DNA of 64,000 nt from Timema cristinae (GCA_039000515.1 JBCFYV010000024.1:42233979-42297978); one strand, 5' to 3'. Shown: positions 31,655-43,265, numbered from the stretch's first letter. Notes: generated by a model not told the origin, from the letters alone. Made by a program: numbers and translations.

Positions 31655-32361
31655 CTTAAGAATGCTTAAGAAGATTGGCCCTTTTCATTTGGCGTGGAAA
31701 TGCAGAGAGCCATGGGAACAAATGGTTATCTTAAAAAAAAAAGTTTAGCAATCTTCTTTTCGGAAACGGTTTGTTCAAGATTAGAAGCATGTTGATTAAG
31801 TTATACTTTTTATATACACACCTCCTGTATAATTTTAACAGTGATCAAATATTGATAAATATACATTTTTCAATAGCGAACTGCTGGCTTCATAACAAAA
31901 AATAATAAAATTTAACAATTAATAAACATTAATGCGTTATCTTAGAAGGGGTATTGAAAATATTAACATAATTTCACTCGTTCTCGAGAAATCTGATATT
32001 TCCGAAAGACCCGACTGTTGTTAGCTAGCGCCATCTACGGTTTCCGTGACCCATCTGTTCGTGTTGGCGCGGAAGGATACTTTGGTCGGTTGTGAAGCCA
32101 CGCCACGCCTTTAACCCTCTCGCCCACCATCCCACAAACATAGGTTTTTAAACGTTTTGCACTCGACAGGGCCAAAGTCCTTAAGCTAGTCAAGTTAAAA
32201 TGCAACCAGCTCCTCAAAATGGTTTCAAAATCAAGTATAAAATAATTATTAACGAAAACGTCGTTTAGGAAGTTGTGTTTTGTTTCTTGGTCTTTCACGA
32301 GATATGCACGTATAGTATCCCTTGCGCTACGCTTCTTGCTACGTAATGAAATTATCCACAC
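31655..32361 (-). repeat. Uncharacterised ~0.7-kb dispersed repeat, copy 1
   Basis: Read on the minus strand, this matches 49500-50215 in three blocks: the ORF part, a middle part containing CTTTCGGAAATATCAG, and a 3' part containing AAAAAGTATAACTTAATCAA and ending ATGAAAAGGGCCAATC next to TTAA. A TTAA at one end in both copies hints at a TTAA-targeting transposon, but no inverted terminal repeat was found. Confidence 0.65.
32035..32361 (-). CDS. 108-codon ORF in a duplicated repeat, copy 1 (unknown function)
   Basis: The frame runs from SLRSKKRSARDTIRAYLV to RVKGVAWLHNRPKYPSAP and RTDGSRKP. It then meets TAG where the 49.8 kb copy has TGG, so this copy looks prematurely stopped. Upstream similarity to the other copy is weak but collinear. 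No known domain was recognised. Confidence 0.35.
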   Translation of the reverse strand: MWIISLRSKKRSARDTIRAYLVKDQETKHNFLNDVFVNNYFILDFETILRSWLHFNLTSLRTLALSSAKRLKTYVCGMVGERVKGVAWLHNRPKYPSAPTRTDGSRKP

Positions 32362-32637
32362 GTGTCTTTATCCTTCGGTTCAATTCTGTCTGAACGGGAA
32401 ATGACATGTGTCGAACTTTCTTTTCCTCCGGGCTTATCAACTAACAAAACACTTTCCCCTCCCATTGTCCTCCCCTCTCTCTCTCCTCCCCTTCCACAGC
32501 TGGAGTTGTTTGTGGGAGAGGTGAAGGCACTGGTTCAAAAAAGATCGTGATGAAATTATTATCTGCTTGAAGCACACATACATACGAAGTCTTAAGCCTT
32601 GACCTACCGCAACCGGCCTCAACAACTTCACCCACAC

Positions 32638-32828
32638 TTGCTTCGGAGCCCGCCTGGTCTAAGGCGTCATTTTCGCAGACTAGACTGTCAATGACGGGGA
32701 GATAGAGGCTTATTCACAGACGGATGTACTGAAGGGGAGGGGGGGGGACCTTAAATGGGTTTCCATTCTCTCTTGGTGCAAATGGGGAACACTTCTTATA
32801 AATTCCACCCTCCTAATCACTACTACAT
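32638..32828 (+). mobile_element. SINE-B, 3'-truncated
   Basis: TTGCTTCGGAGCCCGCCTGG then TCTAAGGCGTC. A GGGGAGGGGGGGGG run lies in the middle. Confidence 0.75.
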
Positions 32829-32842
32829 GTTTTCCCCTCTTC

Positions 32843-33078
32843 ATTCATTTGAGGTATTTAACGTGCACTTTCTGAACCGACTGATTATTTCAGCACACGA
32901 CTTATAAACTAACTTAAATCTAGAACAGACACGCCCCCCAGCACCCAGACTTTAATTTATCACTGTGGAAGGGTAGACCTACATTTATTTTATCACTGAT
33001 ACATTTTTCGGCCATACCAAAACTCGTACTAGCTATTCTTAGCTCAGTATACATATAGCTACAGAACGAGTTAAGGGT
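32843..33078 (-). mobile_element. SINE-E
   Basis: The tail GAGGTATTTAACGTGCACTT is on the left. The box B region is badly decayed. Confidence 0.75.
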
Positions 33079-33084
33079 TTGGAC

Positions 33085-33160
33085 CACATTAGAGTAATTA
33101 ATACAAAGGTGTAAAACCCGAACCGTTAGTAGGGGGCATAAGCGGTGGTACAAAAAAAAA
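33085..33160 (+). mobile_element. SINE-B tail fragment
   Basis: ATTAGAGTAATTAATACAAA then ACCCGAACCGTTAG and a poly-A. Confidence 0.6.
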
Positions 33161-33349
33161 AACCTAATCAAGTTTGTAAACCTAGGATATATTTTTTTAG
33201 GGAAGAAGGGTGGTTTGGATGCAAGTAAAATACGGTGTGGTGGTGGTGGATTGGATACCGTCGATTCGATTAGAAGGAATTGTAATATAAATAGATAGTG
33301 AAACGAGATTACAAAATAAAAGCTACATTTTCTTCTCGCTTTTTACCTT

Positions 33350-33812
33350 TACCGGTGCTTACACGATCTAAGGCGAAAGTCTTCTTGCAACGTTCTGAAT
33401 TGCCAGTGAGGAATGAGGATCGACTCTCGGCCGGTGCAAGAGGTGGTTTTTTTTTTCCACCGCTTCTTATTACTCGTTCGGGTTATACGCTAATGTGATA
33501 GTAATGAAAGTTGAATTTAAAAAAAATGTCCCGTATTTGCGTGGAGGGAAAGTATAAAACCGTTTAGGGTAAAACCACCTTCAGTAAACCTGACTGGGGT
33601 TCGAACACTGATCTCCCCATCATCCGCGGTCTAGTCTACAGTGAGAATGACGCCTTTGACCATTCGACCATCTGGTCGTGCACCGAAGCGGGGTGTGTGG
33701 CTTAGCAGTGCGGTTCTTCCATACAATATGCACGTTAATGCGGGTGCATTTCCTCTAAACTATCTTCTTCATATCACTTTAAATTAAGCATTTAATCGTC
33801 TTGGTGCTAATA
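33350..33812 (+). mobile_element. SINE-B interrupted by another SINE-B
   Basis: The head part is at 33350-33450 (ACACGATCTAAGGCG) and the body resumes at about 33720 (ATGCGGGTGCATTTCCTC) and runs to GGTGCTAATAG. Confidence 0.6.
33452..33694 (-). mobile_element. SINE-B nested in SINE-B
   Basis: Inverse orientation: the tail CACCGCTTCTTATTACTCGT is on the left and the head GCACCGAAGCGGGG on the right. Confidence 0.75.
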
Positions 33813-34059
33813 GTAATGTTCAAATAATTTTTTTATTTACTTTATAGTGACGTCAGTGAGGTTTCATAATGAGTGAAATTTTATATTGTGTTGTGTCACT
33901 ACTGCATTAATATAACAATTAATGCGAACAGAAAGTTCTTAGCTTCAACGTATTGTTATGGATATTCACATTTCCCAATATAGCCATACTAATTTGGCCG
34001 CCATGTTGTGATAGTAACTATAATTATCGTTTCACTTTAACGACGTCGTGGTATTTTTA

Positions 34060-34260
34060 CACATAATTTCCTAATGTGTGTTTGTGTCTTTGCATACCCT
34101 CCAGATGCCCCTAAATGACCCAGATACCTGAAACTTTGAACACTATTTATAGTACAGAACTAACAGAGCCGTACTTTCTATTTGTGTTTCTGATTGATTT
34201 TAAAAACAATCTCCATTATAATGATTATCAGTTCTTATATCTAGTCTAAAAAGCTCAAAA
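34060..34260 (+). repeat. Duplicated segment R, unit 1
   Basis: ATTTCCTAATGTGTGTTTGT and GCCCCTAAATGACCCAGATA match the second unit, which is split by the GC-ended MITE. Confidence 0.65.
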
Positions 34261-34456
34261 CCCAGAAGAAATTAATCTGGCAGGTAGCCCCTACCCCCAC
34301 AAGGGTGAGGGAATACTTTGTGATCGAGAATTACTATGGGGGAGGGGGGGGATGCCAAACTGGGAGAGAAGGGGTGTTTAAAAAAAAAATGAAGTAAAGA
34401 AAATCTTGAATCCCTAAATACCTAAAAGACTTTAATTTTTACAGGTAGCTTTTAAC

Positions 34457-34676
34457 CCACCTGTCTCGGTGGAGTAGTTAGCTAACGCTCTGGTTTAGTG
34501 TTGTCGAGGATAGGGAGATTGAGGTTTGAGTCTCGGTCGGGTGAACTAGAGGGTGGTTTTCCCTAAATGATTTTCCACTCTCCCTCCACACAAATGTGGG
34601 TTCACTTTCTTTAAATTCAATCTTCTCGATTCCTAGCACATAACTCGAACGGATAATAAGACGTGGTGTTAGAAAA
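34457..34676 (+). mobile_element. SINE-C
   Basis: The head CTGTCTCGGTGGAGTAGTTA then GCTAACGC. The tail is shortened by a deletion (CTAGCACATAACTCGAACGG). Confidence 0.85.
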
Positions 34677-34689
34677 AAAGCCTCTAACC

Positions 34690-35440
34690 CAAATCTTAAT
34701 ATATATTTCCTAATGTGTGTGTGTGTGTGTGTGTTTTTTCTACACCTTCGGGTTCGGCCAGACTAAATAGCGTGCGAGTGAGCGTGCAAGCGACTGGGTG
34801 GCCAACTGGTGAGTGAGCGAGCGCGCACGAGATTAGCAACCTAGTTCATTAGAGAAGATGTCTCTGTCACACTTGGTTTATCTATGCTCCTCGAAAATTA
34901 TTACAACAAATATTGTGTATTTATAAAAAAGTAAAGTAGGAGTGCATCAAATTAATAAATTGAGAAATGTGTATGGTATATGTGTATGAAGTATTTTAAC
35001 ATATCAGTTTTACATGTGTTTTATATATATAATACTTATGATCTTACAAATTAATATAGGCCGTTATAAGCAAGTGTGCTAAACCTATAGTAATAAAAAT
35101 GTCAAAATGAGAAGTTTTCCTAGCACTCAATTAACCAACATACAATAATATTGCTTAGCGCCTGTATGCTAGATTGTACCGGCTCGAGCGCGCGCACTCA
35201 GTCGCTTCAGTCTGGCCACCTCTCATTACAACCAATGTGTTCTATTTTATATTTTAGTCGCTCAGTTTGGCCGCCCTCTTACAGGAGCCCCTAAATAACC
35301 CAGAAAACTGAAACTGACACTTATATTATAGATCACGGGACAGAATCTAACGAAGTAGAATTTTCAATTTATTTTTTGTTTGATTAAATGTTTTTTAAAG
35401 CTTTTAATGAATCATAAGAACAGAGTGAGGAGTTTGGGTT
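34690..35440 (+). repeat. Duplicated segment R, unit 2 (split by a MITE)
   Basis: The left part TATTTCCTAATGTGTGTG runs into a (GT)n at 34713-34735. The right part resumes at 35281 with GGAGCCCCTAAATAACCCAG. Confidence 0.65.
34755..35278 (+). mobile_element. GC-ended MITE inserted in a duplicated segment
   Basis: The left end CGGCCAGACTAAATAGCGTG faces right-end motifs CGCTTCAGTCTGGCC and GTCGCTCAGTTTGGCCG in inverse orientation. Subterminal GCGAGCGCGCACGAG and CTCGAGCGCGCGCACTC also face each other. It interrupts a direct repeat (34060-34260 compared with 34690-34750 plus 35281-35440), which places the edges. Target duplication is unclear. Confidence 0.6.
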
Positions 35441-35566
35441 TTTTCAGCTCACAAAAAGACAAGTTGCATCCTAATTATTCAATTTTAGTTCGTCTGTTGC
35501 CGGCAAGCTAACATGCTAGTTTTTTTTATATTTCTTTTATCCTTACTCACTATCAACTACTTATTA

Positions 35567-35709
35567 TTATGATCACCGCGTCTTACTACCCGTTCGGGTT
35601 ATACGCTCTTACGCTAATGTGTAATGGTAGGGTGATTGTGAGATGAAATGAAGGACCTACAGTTTAACGTGGAATCCGAACCACGGTGGAGGCCTGGCAT
35701 TCCCTACAT
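35567..35709 (-). mobile_element. SINE-A, 5'-truncated at the hairpin
   Basis: The duplication AACTACTTATTA lies at 35555-35566 and 35710-35721. It ends GGCCTGGCATTCCCTAC. Confidence 0.95.
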
Positions 35710-35992
35710 AACTACTTATTAATAGAAGAGAACGTAATTTTTTTTATATTTGAATTTTCAGATAGGAAATTATTGAGTTTACATGTTTATTTTTAAATAA
35801 ACTTTAAAATAATGTTTTAAAACAACATATCGTTCCTACCAAATGAAAATACGTTAAAATCACAAGTCTTGGTTAAATATAATTTTTTTTTCAAAATATT
35901 TACCTAATTTTTTTTGTGCGTTCTTTATTCATCCCCTATTTATAGAGTATTCTCAACACTGAATAAGTATTTTTGCCACAACTTTATTTTTT

Positions 35993-36228
35993 ATCACGTC
36001 TTAACTACCCTTCGTGCTATGTGCATATGTACTAACGACGATAGTGTATTATGGATGAGAAAAGTTGAATTTAGACGAAGTGGGCTCACATTTGAATGGA
36101 GGGAAATTAGAAAAAAGATTTAGGAAAAACTACACTCAGTGCACCCAACCATGTTTAGAACCACGATCTCACTGTCATCGATAGTCCAGTCTTTTGCAAT
36201 AATGACGCCTTAGACCATTCGAAACGGG
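35993..36228 (-). mobile_element. SINE-B
   Basis: The tail ATCACGTCTTAACTACCCTT is on the left. The head GACCATTCGAAACGGG lacks the last bases. Confidence 0.75.
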
Positions 36229-36284
36229 TTTGCCACAATTTAATTTTAGCAACCAACACATTTACATTTACAACATATATTTTA

Positions 36285-36512
36285 TATATTTAACGTGCAC
36301 TTTTTGAACCGACTGATTATATCAGTACACATCTTCTAAACTAAATTAAATTTAGATCAGACACAACATCCAGCCATGACCGTGAATTTATCATTGTGTA
36401 AGGGTACATTCACAAGTTAACCAATGATTAATGTTTCGGACATGTAGGGAATCGAACCTGGCACTCTTAACTTAGTGAGCAGATACGTTACCGACTGAGA
36501 TAAGGTGGCTGA
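36285..36512 (-). mobile_element. SINE-E
   Basis: The shared D/E tail is on the left (TTTAACGTGCACTTTTTGAA). Box B on the minus strand is AGGTTCGATTCCC. Confidence 0.85.
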
Positions 36513-36665
36513 ACATATTTAAATAAATATCTGTAAAAGGCACAAATTATTATTTTGATGTATTGATCTTATCCGTATTTTTATCCGGCACTAATAAACG
36601 TAATTATTCAGAAAAAAGTACCTACATAGCGGCTCCCTTTATAAAAAAAAGCTACCATTCTTCTT

Positions 36666-36933
36666 CACCTAAGCTCAGTCAGTAGCGTGTCTGTCTACTG
36701 AGCTTAGGGTTCCGGGTTTGATTCCCGGCATGGCCGAAAAATTTATCATTGGTAACATGTGGGTTTACCCTTTCACAGTTATAAATTAACGGCTGGGGAC
36801 TGGATGTTGTGAATGTCCTAGTCTTGAGCTATATTATAAGGCATATAAAGCTACGTCAAACCTATCAAGCCGGCGGTGGAAAATATATGGTCTGAATTTA
36901 AAAAAAACTGACCCAGGCCAGAAACAGTAATGT
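36666..36933 (+). mobile_element. SINE-E with the alternative (E2) 3' end
   Basis: The head AAGCTCAGTCAGTAGCGTGT and box B CCGGGTTTGATTCCCGG. The 3' end AAGCCGGCGGTGGAAAATAT and ACTGACCCAGGCCAG matches 2796-2860. Confidence 0.85.
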
Positions 36934-37104
36934 ATGTAAAAAAAAAAATCGTATCCAAAAGAATATTTATGTCCTGGACCGATTTTATACCCAATTAAAT
37001 TTAAAAAATAAAATTTTAAATGTATATATAGATTAGATAAAAATGAAGTAAGTTACTAAAATGTTCTTACGTAAAATCTGGAAAAAATGTACACTCTGTT
37101 TAAC

Positions 37105-37215
37105 CTGAGAGTCTTACCGTGATAGATTACACTATGACCCTATCTTATAAGCTGCGCTATAGTGGAACTAACTAAAGTAAGCTTGCTAACCTTCAGGATA
37201 ATCGATGGGTACATC
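37105..37215 (+). repeat. Dispersed repeat S, copy 2
   Basis: GTCTTACCGTGATAGATTAC, then CTGCGCTATAGTGGAAC and AAGTAAGCTTGCTAACCTTC, is collinear with copy 1. A related palindrome AAGGTAAGC-GT-GCTTACCTT lies at 7887-7906. Confidence 0.5.
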
Positions 37216-37345
37216 ATATCCAGCGACGAATATTTCTCACTCATTCAGACTTTTTGTTGTTAATTTTTGGCTCCGATAGTACTTTGTTTAGTTATATTTA
37301 TTTCGTTTACAGTTTTATATCACTTTCATTATAGGCCTATATAAC

Positions 37346-37588
37346 CCTCCTCAGTGACGTATTTAGCTAACTTGCTAGTTTCGTGTTGAGCTAGATTGCG
37401 GAGGACGAGGAGGTTGAGGTTCGAATCTGTCGGGTGAACTGGGGGTGGTTTTCCCTAAATGGTTTTCCATTATCCCTCCATGTAAATGTGGGTTCACTTC
37501 TTCTAAATTCAACCTTCCCAATTCCTAACCCATTAGCGTAATTATTACTTAAGCGTATAACCCGAGCGTGTAGTAAGACGTGGTGCTA

Positions 37589-37628
<40 letters not shown>

Positions 37629-37630
37629 GT
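37346..37630 (+). mobile_element. SINE-C
   Basis: The head CCTCAGTGACGTATTTAGCT, and a long (AAT)n tail at 37589-37629. Confidence 0.85.
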
Positions 37631-38039
37631 AAGTACAACACACAACACACACACACAGACCGAATCTCAGTTGGGAAACCACTGCCAAAGGTATTCAAAA
37701 GTACCTCAATAGATTCCCATGTAAAAACTAATATCAAAGAGAGGAAGACGTTAATTTAACAAACAAAAAAGGAGAAGATTGCATTTATAAATCTGACGTC
37801 AGTTGATGATGCTTCTTGTGAAAACAAAAACTAGTTATTTCCAACCACAATAACATCTTTTAGTAGCCAGCGGGGGGAAAAAAAGTATAATAAACATGTT
37901 CCCCATTTTTTATGGATGAGGTCGTTGACGCACAAATCGTCCGTGCGGCCCCTGGTTCTATCCTGCGGCTCAAGGTATAAAAATGATACCGATCAAGTGT
38001 TTGGATAAATTCTACTTCATCTTCTGTGAATTTATCCTG

Positions 38040-38690
38040 AGACAGGTATCAACTAGACATCTTCTATTTTATTCGGTCCTGAGCGTCTTCTTTCATATTT
38101 TAATAGCTTCTTCCTTTCTTGATGTCTGCTAGAATTCCAAACCTTCTTTCCTCTATTTCCCTCTTATCTTCCCCTCCATGATCCTCTTCATTAAGCAATC
38201 CCTACGTAGTGTGTGACCCAACCAAGACATATTTCTGTTCGTTATCATCCCTATCAGACTCATTTTATCTCATATCCTCCTCAACACTTACATATTCTTC
38301 ACCCTGTTCTCCTCGGTCCCGGCACAGATTTATCTAATTACCAAACCCCTCCTTCACCTCTGACAAGACGTGTATTTATCACAACTTGTGAATGTGAGGA
38401 ATGCCAGGTCTCCACCGTGGTTCAGATCCACGTTAAACTGTAGGTCCTCCATTTCATCTCACAATTACCCTACCATTACACATAGCGTAAGTGCGTACAA
38501 CCCGAACGGGTAGTAAGACACGGTGCTAATAATAATTCACCTTGTCTATCCATTTCACCTTATCCACTCTTCTCTAAAACCACATTTCAAAACCTTCCAA
38601 ATACCTTCGTTCCCTCTTTCTTATTGTCCACATCTTTGATCCATACGTCACCACACTCCACACGAAACAATTCGCAAAATTCTACTGTGC
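38040..38690 (-). pseudogene. Second LINE reverse-transcriptase C-terminal relic
   Basis: On the minus strand, VWSVVTYGSKMWTIRKRE and LEGFEMWF, then RRVDKVKWIDK, lie to the right of a SINE-A at 38308-38535. GHTLRRDCLMKRIMEGKI and a block near DAQDR lie to the left. The order matches the RT C-terminus of insect LINEs. Stops and shifts are present, so it is inactive. It resembles the 13.7-15.5 kb relic. Confidence 0.75.
38308..38535 (+). mobile_element. SINE-A, 5'-truncated, inserted in the second LINE relic
   Basis: TTCACCCTGT (38298-38307) and TTCACCTTGT (38536-38545) form the duplication. LINE codons continue on both sides. Confidence 0.9.
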
Positions 38691-38902
38691 AAGGCACTTA
38701 CCTCACAAATAGGAGCTATTACTATCTGAAAGACCATTTAAGTGAAGGACTCATAACATTAATAAGGTTTGTGTTATTTATCGTCCTTGATATTTTATTA
38801 GTACGGACCGGATATGTTCCTATTTGCTTTTTCTTTTTCCTTGGTCGTAAAACATAACCAGTTGAAATACACGTGTATATGCCTTTCGTTTTATTATGAT
38901 GA

Positions 38903-39184
38903 TATTATTATTATTATTATCACCGCGTCTTACTACCCGTTCGGGTTGTACGCACTTACGCTAATGTGTAATGGTAGGTGATTGTGAGATGAAATGGAGG
39001 ACGTACAGTTTAACGGGGGATCTGAACCACGGTGGAGACCTGGCATTCCCCACATTCACAAGATGTCTTGTCAGAGGTGAAGGAAGGGTTTGGTAATCAG
39101 ATAAATCTGTGCCAGGACCGAGGATTAAACCCCGGACCCCAGCACAGAAGTCCGACACCTTACCCCTAGACCGCCAAGTCACCC
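38903..39184 (-). mobile_element. SINE-A
   Basis: It is full length, with the head GCGGTCTAGGGGTAAGG on the minus strand. It has no clear duplication. Confidence 0.9.
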
Positions 39185-39678
39185 TCATATATTACGGTAC
39201 AATATTTTAACTTTATAGTGCCTATAGTTGTTTATTTATTATTATTTTATATTATTTATCGTTGCCTATTTTGTGAATAATAGCCTTAACGCGCCTATTT
39301 TGGCTTTGGCCTCTTTCCTTTGTATATTATATTGATTTTCTGCTAAATAGAGAGCCCAGTTTACTAGAAATTTAAGCTGTGGCATACTTGTTTAAAGTAG
39401 GTTTGAAAATCGAAAATTATTGTTAAATAGCTTCTAATGAGCGTAAGTGGGGTTGAAGACAACGGGAGCAATGGCAGAAATTTTGCGAGGAAACAAAATG
39501 CCGTTGCAGGAGAAAAAGTTCAACTTCTGCGGAAACGGTAAATTTGAAATTTTGTCACTTAAAATTGTGGGAAGTAAAACTTGGCTTTTCAGATTATAAA
39601 AAAAAACATATCTGAAAATATATCCGACTTACCTACTGAAAACTCTAGAAAATTAGTTAGTTACTTAACAGCATACCA

Positions 39679-39778
39679 TCCATTTCAGTGGTCGAATGGG
39701 TTAAGGTGTCACTCTAGTAGTAAACTAGACTGTCTATGAAAGGGAGATCAGATTCTAATCTTGATCCGGTTTACAAAA
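39679..39778 (+). mobile_element. SINE-B head fragment
   Basis: TTCAGTGGTCGAATGGGTTA then AACTAGACTGTCTATGAAAG. It stops after the box B region. Confidence 0.6.
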
Positions 39779-39964
39779 AAACTAACAAAAAAATCTGCAA
39801 TGTGAATTGACTGTAGTGGGTAATAAAATGATAACTAGTAAAACCAAATTTACATTACCTATTGTGTAGTCATTTTTCCTTCAGTGCTTATTCTGGTTTC
39901 TTAATACCAATTTTTTTTATGTATATCTGTCTGCACATTTTTGGTACCTAATAACTCGCTCCTT

Positions 39965-40205
39965 AGTCAAGAGCATAGCAGCATTAGACGGGAAACTTTT
40001 TAAATTCAGAAAAAAAGTTGTCATTAAATTCCAGAACATCCTTGAAACAGATATTCAAGAACTGTTGATATCAGCGTGTGAAAAAAAATTAAAATCTTTG
40101 TTTTTATTGGAGCAGTATTTTTTAATAAAAAATAAAAAAGTTTTGCTAAAAGTACCGTAAAAACACTGCTATTTTCTCACGTCTCCTATAATGCCACTTT
40201 ATAAT
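39965..40205 (+). mobile_element. Family P MITE, right two-thirds
   Basis: GCATAGCAGCATTAGACGGG, then GTTGTCATTAAATTCCAG, and the right end around CACGTCTCCTATAATGCCAC match copy 1. The left arm is missing or unrecognisable. Confidence 0.65.
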
Positions 40206-40555
40206 GTATTGAAGGATAACCTTTAAGATGATAAACAAGTTCAACTACAGCTCATAAGGTTATTCAACCTTAACCCTGTTTTTTATTATTGGTGTTGTGA
40301 AACAAAACATTACAAGAGCGTGAACAAAACATTATTAATGAGCTGTTTGTCTCTGGGTCAAGGAACCAATAATTATGTTTGCCAGTATTTGCATTCAGAG
40401 ATATATAAATAGGCGGGAGGACTATAAAAATTCTATGATTCGTCTATGGTAAGACTGTAGGCTAAATTACAGCTGGCAAAATGTACTTTATTTCAAATAT
40501 TGGCTGGAGAAATATTATTAGAATCGTTTGATAACACTTTTTTTTTTATTGGTAA

Positions 40556-40790
40556 TATGGCCGGATTCTTGGTTCAGTGGTCAATACTTTTGGGGTCTAA
40601 TCTAGAAACCCCTGGTTCTATTTCCGGTGGTGCAATGAGTATTTTTTTGTCGCTATGGTTGCCATGGTCTGGATAGTTAGACTTAAGTAGGTTTTAATAC
40701 TCCTACTGGCACCACATAATAATCATCATCATCACAGCATCTCATTTGGGTGAAGTAACCACACCTACATGGTGTCTCAACTCTAGAAGA
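40556..40790 (+). mobile_element. SINE-G
   Basis: The head GCCGGATTCTTGGTTCAGTG and box B CCTGGTTCTATTTCC are decayed. The body has CATCATCATCACAGCATCTC. Confidence 0.5.
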
Positions 40791-41627
40791 CGGTTAAATA
40801 TACGTCACTGTCAGTAAAAGATATGAAATGTCTGGTTTCATATGCTAATTTTTTTTTTTAGTCAATGCCATAGAAATTACTTAGCAAATAATTATTATTT
40901 CCGAACAGGTTGACGTAAGTCGCTTCCAGCCATTGTTTCCAATAAAGAAACTCTGCTAGCTGTCACTTACTTACACTCCTACCGTAAAAGAGTTATAAGC
41001 AGGGCCGGGATTTTGAATACATGCCATCTATTTATTGGTACATCACAGACAATTTTCAAAAGTATATAAACTTTGTTCATGATCCCCTGGTTATAAAAAT
41101 GTATATTTTATTAGTCTTTTTTTTGTCATTTTTTAATTTTAGGCTATGTTTCATTGGTTTGCGTTTTGTTAGGCAAATTTTCAAGCATATTTAGGAATTT
41201 TTGAGTCATTTTTAGGGATTTATGTTTAGTAAGTATCTTAGTTCTTCTTTGCTTAGTTATGAAGCAGATATTTGTATAACAATTTTATATTTAGCAAAAA
41301 CAAGAGTTTAGTTGCTAAAGAATTTTCATTGCATATGACTGTATTTTCTATTCTAATTTTGTAAAGTTTGTGTTTGGTTTATTCGTGTGCATTCATTACG
41401 ACATTTTGTTCATAATTTTAGGTTAGCTTTTCAAAATTTGAAGTCATGTTTTTAGAATTCTTAGGTTATTTTTTTAATAATTATAGTTCAACAAAATCAG
41501 GGGCTTGGCTGTAAGCATTGCTCTCTTGAAATGCCACGATGTTTCCTACTTGTGGCCGTCAAGTCGAAATTGAATTTCCAATGTATTTTTTCTATATTTT
41601 TTTTAAAAAACACCGCTTTTGTTTTTA

Positions 41628-41846
41628 TACGCATAAATAGACTACTAATTACGATAATGTGCTAGGAATGAGGAAGGTCGAATTTAGAGTAAGTGTATCT
41701 GCATATGAATGGAAGGCGAGTGGAAAACCAACCTTCAGTACACCTAATTGGGATTCAAACCCCGCTCTCCATATCATCGGTAGTCCAGTTTATTGCGGGA
41801 AGGATGCCTCAGACAATTCGACCACCGAAGTGGGTTATTTCCAATG
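41628..41846 (-). mobile_element. SINE-B
   Basis: TACTAATTACGATAATGTGC opens it and CGACCACCGAAGTGGG closes it. Confidence 0.8.
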
Positions 41847-42255
41847 TTAATGCATTTAGGTTATATTCAGCGAGTATTAAGTATATAACATTAGAACAAA
41901 AAACTATAAATTCTTTAGTAATTCCATAAAATACTTTAAAATCATTGTGACGAAATTATGATATTTTTTTTAATACATAAGAAGATATTTTTGGAAACAA
42001 ATTTTATTAAATCGTCTAAAACCTAGACGATTTGGTTCATTCATGAAAATGGCTTGTAGGGATCTCTTAATGCCAGTGTGTAGATTAAGAACTTTCGTGG
42101 AAATCTAAAATAAGAAGTAAGAAAGAGATAATGTTGAAACGAAAAACATCACCTTCCAGATGCAAATAGTATAGTGGGTGTTTATACTCGTCAGCGCAAG
42201 AGAGGAATTGGTTACGGTAGGTAAACGAGAGGCTTCATATGTTGTGCTGCACCAG

Positions 42256-42608
42256 CTGAAGGGAGCGCGAGTAATTTTACAGTTTTTATAGAATTGATCA
42301 TTTTTAACCAAAATAAATCAAATATTTATCCAGTAGCAACATAGAGTTTATTTTACTGTACATGATAATATCAACAGATGTTGAATATCTGTCAAGGGTG
42401 TCCTGGAATTTTGTCAAAACATTTTCTCTTTATTTAAAAACTTTTGACTAAATTCCAGGACACCCTTGACAGATATTCAAGATCTGTTGATATTAGCATG
42501 TGCATAAGACTAAACTCAATGATGCTACTGGAGAAATATTTAGTTTATTTTGGCTAAAATTCATCAATTCTATAAAATTGTAAAAAAATACTAGCTCTCC
42601 CTTCGGTC
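42256..42608 (+). mobile_element. Family P-like MITE, diverged, with ~180-bp arms
   Basis: The arms pair over most of their length: AAGGGAGCGCGAG faces CTAGCTCTCCCTT at the ends, and TGTCAAGGGTGTCCTGGAAT faces ATTCCAGGACACCCTTGACA near the centre. The flanks are not TTAA, so the termini may have changed, or this is a sister subfamily. Confidence 0.75.
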
Positions 42609-42699
42609 GCACCATAAGTGTCATTCCCTCTCTTTCTATTCCATAAATTGGCCTTAGAAGGGTACGGAACTTAACGAGCTTAAATTATTGAAGTTAATA

Positions 42700-42905
42700 T
42701 GATACACTTCAATGGTTGAATGGTCTGAAGGCGTCATTCTCGTATTAGGGTTCGAATATCAGTCGGGTCTACTTGGGATAGTTTTTTCCCTAAATAGTTT
42801 CCCAATCTTCTTCCACGCAAATCCAGGTAGATTACCTCTAAAATACTTATTTTCTCATCCTTACCTCCTTAGAATAATTATCATATATGCGTATAACGTG
42901 CCTAA
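42700..42905 (+). mobile_element. SINE-B
   Basis: TGGTTGAATGGTCTGAAGGC and GGGTTCGAATATCAGTCGG. The tail is decayed. Confidence 0.75.
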
Positions 42906-43265
42906 TTAACTAACAATATTTCATATCATATATACGATTTTTTTTTGTTAATAACAAATCCCACGTAAAAACACAATCCACCCTTATTTCAAAAAAAAAT
43001 TCTAGCCCCCCCCCCTTTTTTTTTTTCTTTTTCCACAAGGCTTACTAACATTTAATCTGGATTATAAAGGCTATGTTTGAGGGGGAGTGGGATAGGACTA
43101 TAGTATGTGAGTGAAAGTTTTTGTATGAGAATCTTTTATTTTCTTTGCAATAACCATGACTAGTTGTAAATCCTTTGTTACTTTTTCAGTGGAAAAAAGA
43201 TGGCACGTCACCTAAATAGTTACAAAGTCATTCTTCGTTAAGGAAATAAGAAAGATTTGATGATT

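Larger units (their letters stand above)
39190..41625. other. AT-rich stretch without recognisable genes
   Basis: A short frame at 39471-39599 (MAEILRGNKMPLQEKKFNF...) is open for 42 codons in a locally GC-richer patch. Its nature is unknown. The rest holds a SINE-B head, a family P MITE part and a SINE-G. Confidence 0.4.

Noticed and set aside
32437..32637. Three overlapping ORFs near 32.5 kb
   Set aside because: They come from a pyrimidine-rich low-complexity stretch and have no domain.
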